The position numbers were made by a program, and so were the translations under genes. Shown piece by piece: positions 6,195-7,815 of a stretch of 7,815 bases of DNA. The DNA is from Candidatus Hydrogenedentota bacterium. Lineage in GTDB: Bacteria; Hydrogenedentota; Hydrogenedentia; Hydrogenedentales; SLHB01. The first letter of the stretch is position 1. Each line of letters begins with the position of its first letter. The notes under the pieces are model-generated. The model was not told the origin of the DNA and searched no databases. It was given only the letters and a program-made list of their open reading frames with translations. Location of the stretch: the NCBI GenBank assembly GCA_007118235.1, contig SKRY01000172.1:1-7815 (forward strand), written 5' to 3'.

Positions 6195-6220
6195 CTCACG
6201 CCGGCCGAATTCAGTATAAT
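6191..6220 (+). promoter_or_regulatory. Strong sigma70-type promoter for the tRNA genes
   Basis: TTGACT (6191-6196, five of six to consensus) and TATAAT (6215-6220, perfect) are separated by 18 nt. The stretch after the -10 (CCCGTT, then CGCGG) is GC-rich, as in stringently controlled stable-RNA promoters. The predicted start near 6227 leaves a leader of about 78 nt before tRNA-Lys. The -35 box contains the stop codon of the preceding DUF434 gene. Confidence 0.85.
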
Positions 6221-6304
6221 CCCGTTCGCGGTTGAGCGATTGCTCTTCAGGAATAATTGTTCAGCTCTCGCTGTTCGCCTGTCACGCAAGCTTAGCCGAA
6301 CGGG

Positions 6305-6380
6305 GGACGGGTAGCTCAGCTGGTAGAGCATCGGACTTTTAATCCGGTGGCCGCGGGTTCGAATCCCGCCCCGTTCACCA
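6305..6380 (+). tRNA. tRNA-Lys (anticodon TTT)
   Basis: A full cloverleaf with encoded CCA. The acceptor stem is GGACGGG (6305-6311) with CCCGTTC (6370-6376), including one G-U pair; U8-A9 is followed by D stem GCTC/GAGC and the loop AGCTGGTA. The anticodon stem TCGGA/TCCGG encloses CTTTTAA, with anticodon TTT at 6338-6340. The T arm is GCGGG-TTCGAAT-CCCGC. The discriminator is A6377 and CCA occupies 6378-6380. A second copy of the acceptor sequence, GAACGGG (6298-6304), abuts the 5' end and could pair with the 3' strand without any G-U pair. Confidence 0.98.
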
Positions 6381-6398
6381 TCTGTACGAACAACTCAC

Positions 6399-6428
6399 TT
6401 GCACGCACACCTTGATGTGTGTTATGTT
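6399..6428 (+). promoter_or_regulatory. Possible weak promoter between the two tRNAs
   Basis: TTGCAC (6399-6404) and TATGTT (6423-6428) are 18 nt apart, in the 66-nt spacer before tRNA-Glu. The match is moderate, and the tRNAs may simply be processed from one transcript started at 6191-6220. Confidence 0.3.
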
Positions 6429-6446
6429 GATGATCCGATCTTCGGC

Positions 6447-6524
6447 GTCCCCATCGTCTAGCCTGGCCTAGGACACCGCCCTTTCACGGCGGCGACAGGG
6501 GTTCGAATCCCCTTGGGGACGCCA
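6447..6524 (+). tRNA. tRNA-Glu (anticodon TTC)
   Basis: A full cloverleaf with encoded CCA, very close to the bacterial tRNA-Glu pattern. The acceptor stem is GTCCCCA (6447-6453) with TGGGGAC; the anticodon stem CCGCC/GGCGG encloses CTTTCAC with anticodon TTC at 6483-6485; the T arm is AGGGG-TTCGAAT-CCCCT. The discriminator is G6521 and CCA is 6522-6524. The D loop is two bases longer than in Escherichia coli tRNA-Glu. Leader bases GGC (6444-6446) can extend the acceptor stem by pairing with the discriminator and the CC of CCA. Confidence 0.98.
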
Positions 6525-6632
6525 GTTGCTTTGCCAATGCCCTTCTTGTATCCCCCAACCGTGCACTCCGTCCGGTTCCCGTGTCCGCGCCGCTGGCTTC
6601 CCTCACAGGCTTTTTCCCGCTAAACCCATTTT
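6525..6632. other. Spacer after tRNA-Glu with no recognised feature
   Basis: I see no gene, promoter or T-tailed hairpin here. A T5 run at 6611-6615 follows CACAGGC without a stable stem in front of it, so a tRNA terminator could not be assigned. Confidence 0.5.
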
Positions 6633-6697
6633 GGACAAGACGAATCCCCCGCGAGCGACAAGCGAGGCATATCGCTGCGGGGGAGTAGGTCTTGTTC
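6633..6697. repeat. Three-tier inverted repeat between tRNA-Glu and the PEP-CTERM gene
   Basis: The outer stem pairs GGACAAGAC (6633-6641) with GTCTTGTTC (6689-6697), nine pairs including one G-U. After an internal loop, CCCCCGC (6646-6652) pairs with GCGGGGG (6677-6683), seven perfect pairs. After one bulged base, AGCGA (6654-6658) pairs with TCGCT (6672-6676), closing a 13-nt loop. That is 21 base pairs in 65 nt. No T-run follows on either strand, but it lies between converging genes, 23 nt past the PEP-CTERM stop, so a shared transcription stop or an RNA 3'-end protector is possible. A small palindromic repeat unit is the alternative. Confidence 0.65.
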
Positions 6698-6719
6698 GGA
6701 GAGAGAGGCGCCTTCCGTG

Positions 6720-7571
6720 TTAACCGTCCCGCCGTTTCCGGTTGCCCAGGAACCGCCGCGTGGCGAATCCGGCCAGACCCAGACCCAACAAGGTCATGCT
6801 CGCGGGCTCGGGCACGACGTGTTGGCTGTGGGCGAGCGAGACGCCTTCTTCGTGAGGCGCCATCCAGGTTCCCTCGTCGTTGTAATGAGGGGGAAGACCG
6901 CCGTCCGATCCAGCCGTGGGAACATTGGCCCCCCGTAACCAGCGGATGGAACTCTCGCCCCATTTGTCCTCATCCCTGAGGTTGGCTTGAACGCTGAACC
7001 ACAGGATCTCCCCTGCTTCAACATCCTCTTCGCCGGGATTCCACGTATCGTACCAGCCCGAGCTGCTGCTGGAACCAATACGGAAGTAGTTCCAATCGGA
7101 ACCTTCAAACCGCTCTTGGCCGTCCGAAGGGGTCCAGTCGAATTCGGCATTGTCCCCGCCATACAGGGTCTGGGAATGGATTTCGTTTCCGGGCGCATCA
7201 TCCGCGTTGGCGTTGTATGTGAGCTGAAAATCGAAGAGTTCGTTGACATTCGCTCTTCCTTCCGCCACATCAAGTAACTCCGAGTCGATGCCTGTCCACC
7301 ATGACGCCCCGCTGAGGGGCAGCGCGCCAACGCCTTCTTCCGTACCCCACTGAAACGGGGCCGCCCACAGCTCCTCTTCCATCACCGCATTCGGTGGAAT
7401 GATATTGCCATCCCCGGCGCCTGGCTCCGCGTACAGGGGCTGCTCGTGCAGCAACATCTCATCCGCCAAGCCGCTTGGCGCGTCAAGCGTGTCCGCCGCG
7501 GCTGGAACCGCCCCCGCGAGAAACACGCTCGCAAAGGTAAGTGTTATGCATGTTACTGTTGTCTTGTACAT
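6720..7571 (-). CDS. Secreted PEP-CTERM sorting-domain protein of unknown function
   Basis: A 283-residue exported protein. The N-terminus (MYKTTVTCITLTFASVFLAG, then AVPAAADT) is a standard Sec signal peptide with likely cleavage after the AAA/AAD region near 25-27. The C-terminus carries a complete PEP-CTERM sorting signal: VPEP at 253-256, a hydrophobic stretch MTLLGLGLAGFA (259-270) and a basic tail rich in Arg and Lys (272-281). Such proteins are recognised and cut by exosortase and placed on or outside the cell surface, often in strains making exopolysaccharide. The mature middle part (28-250) is acidic, rich in Trp, Asp, Glu, Gly and Ser, and includes a serine run at 167-171; no enzymatic domain is recognisable and it looks like a beta-rich binding or structural module. 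The ATG at 7571 has AGGAG six nt upstream on the minus strand. No exosortase gene is in the window. It is probably monocistronic. Confidence 0.9.
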   Translation of the reverse strand: MYKTTVTCITLTFASVFLAGAVPAAADTLDAPSGLADEMLLHEQPLYAEPGAGDGNIIPPNAVMEEELWAAPFQWGTEEGVGALPLSGASWWTGIDSELLDVAEGRANVNELFDFQLTYNANADDAPGNEIHSQTLYGGDNAEFDWTPSDGQERFEGSDWNYFRIGSSSSSGWYDTWNPGEEDVEAGEILWFSVQANLRDEDKWGESSIRWLRGANVPTAGSDGGLPPHYNDEGTWMAPHEEGVSLAHSQHVVPEPASMTLLGLGLAGFATRRFLGNRKRRDG

Positions 7572-7755
7572 CGGGTACTCCTATTCCTTCGTTGCCTCGC
7601 TTCTGTTTACTGGCGCGCCGTTTCGGGCTCCCACCCGCGTCTACACGCAACGGGCCTTTGGGCTCCACTGTCTTTGCCGTATTCCCCTCCTTTCTGTGTG
7701 TATTAGAGCAAGCGCTAGAAGCCCGGCCAGAAACCCTCCATGTTGCACTTATCTC
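7572..7755. other. Upstream region of the PEP-CTERM gene
   Basis: No gene is supported here. On the minus strand an SD-like AAAGGAGGGG (7693-7684) stands without a well-spaced start codon, and no convincing -35/-10 pair or sigma54 -24/-12 box for the PEP-CTERM gene was found. GGGCTCC occurs twice within about 40 nt (near 7626 and 7660), and CCCG-CGT-ctac-ACG-caa-CGGG around 7634-7653 forms a bulged hairpin, so a structured 5' leader is possible. Confidence 0.35.
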
Positions 7756-7815
7756 TTGACGTTTAGCACAGGATGTGCGACTATTGGCCCATCAATCAAG
7801 ATAGGAGACCGCCGT
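7756..7815 (+). promoter_or_regulatory. Promoter with internal dyad and RBS of a gene starting at the right edge
   Basis: TTGACG (7756-7761) is followed after 17 nt by GACTAT (7779-7784), a weak -10. The spacer carries the perfect dyad GCACA-gga-TGTGC (7766-7778), which fills most of it and would suit a repressor or activator. Downstream, ATAGGAG (7801-7807) is a good ribosome-binding site, and six nt later the window ends in GT, so a GTG start at 7814 or a start slightly further right is expected. The gene itself is not visible, and it would diverge from the PEP-CTERM gene. Confidence 0.45.

Noticed and set aside
6484..6963. 159-codon minus-strand frame ending in RGFEPLSPP
   Set aside because: Its C-terminus is a translation of the antisense of tRNA-Glu, a familiar annotation artefact, and most of it overlaps the end of the PEP-CTERM gene.
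7483..7668. 61-codon minus-strand GTG frame downstream of a strong AAAGGAGGGG
   Set aside because: The spacing from the purine-rich site to the GTG is about 15 nt or more, the product is Arg/Gly-rich, and it overlaps the PEP-CTERM start in another frame.
7700..7740. Sigma54 -24/-12 promoter for the PEP-CTERM gene on the minus strand
   Set aside because: A GG...GC pair exists in TGGCCGGGCTTCTAGC, but the spacing is 11 instead of 10 and the flanking consensus bases are poor.
1..7815. CRISPR array, insertion sequence or integrase/att site
   Set aside because: No regularly spaced repeats, no transposase or recombinase frame, and no repeat of the tRNA 3' ends was found within the window.

Overview
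This window comes from a GC-rich bacterial chromosome, probably an uncultured, Gram-negative-type lineage. The clues are a PEP-CTERM (exosortase-sorted) protein, purine-rich Shine-Dalgarno sites, sigma70-like promoters, an intergenic array of the AATCYTGTYM type, and a large carbohydrate-active-enzyme-like protein. The mix would suit Hydrogenedentota or the wider Planctomycetes/PVC area, but that is an impression of style; no marker gene here settles taxonomy.

Layout: (1) 1-205, minus strand: the first 68 codons of thiG (thiamine thiazole synthase), cut by the window edge. (2) 206-657: a spacer with one doubtful small minus-strand ORF (266-535), a long compound inverted repeat (441-522), and a promoter with two small dyads (599-628) facing right. 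(3) 658-3405, plus: a 915-residue protein resembling alpha-galactosidase-type (GH36-like) glycoside hydrolases, without a signal peptide, with an atypical presumed active-site motif and an unassigned 225-residue C-terminal region. (4) 3534-4257, plus: a two-gene MNT nucleotidyltransferase / HEPN module with overlapping frames, which resembles a toxin-antitoxin pair. (5) 4357-6194, plus: a GT4-type glycosyltransferase followed 20 nt later by a DUF434-family protein; a short degenerate tandem array precedes the glycosyltransferase start. (6) 6191-6524, plus: a strong promoter whose -35 box overlaps the DUF434 stop codon, then tRNA-Lys(TTT) and tRNA-Glu(TTC). (7) 6525-6719: a tRNA-distal spacer with a large three-tier inverted repeat. 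(8) 6720-7571, minus: a secreted PEP-CTERM protein. (9) 7572-7815: a divergent intergenic region with a plus-strand promoter containing a perfect dyad and a ribosome-binding site that points to a gene starting at or just past the right edge.

These look like several independent small transcription units rather than one pathway. The MNT/HEPN pair and the glycosyltransferase/DUF434 pair are the only probable operons. The glycosyltransferase and the PEP-CTERM protein could both relate to extracellular polysaccharide or surface biology, since exosortase systems often accompany exopolysaccharide loci, but no exosortase or EPS cluster is visible. I did not find a convincing new multi-gene system. 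The best leads are the divergent GH-like protein, the MNT/HEPN pair without a canonical RNase motif, the complex inverted repeats, and a duplicated acceptor-stem sequence just upstream of tRNA-Lys.
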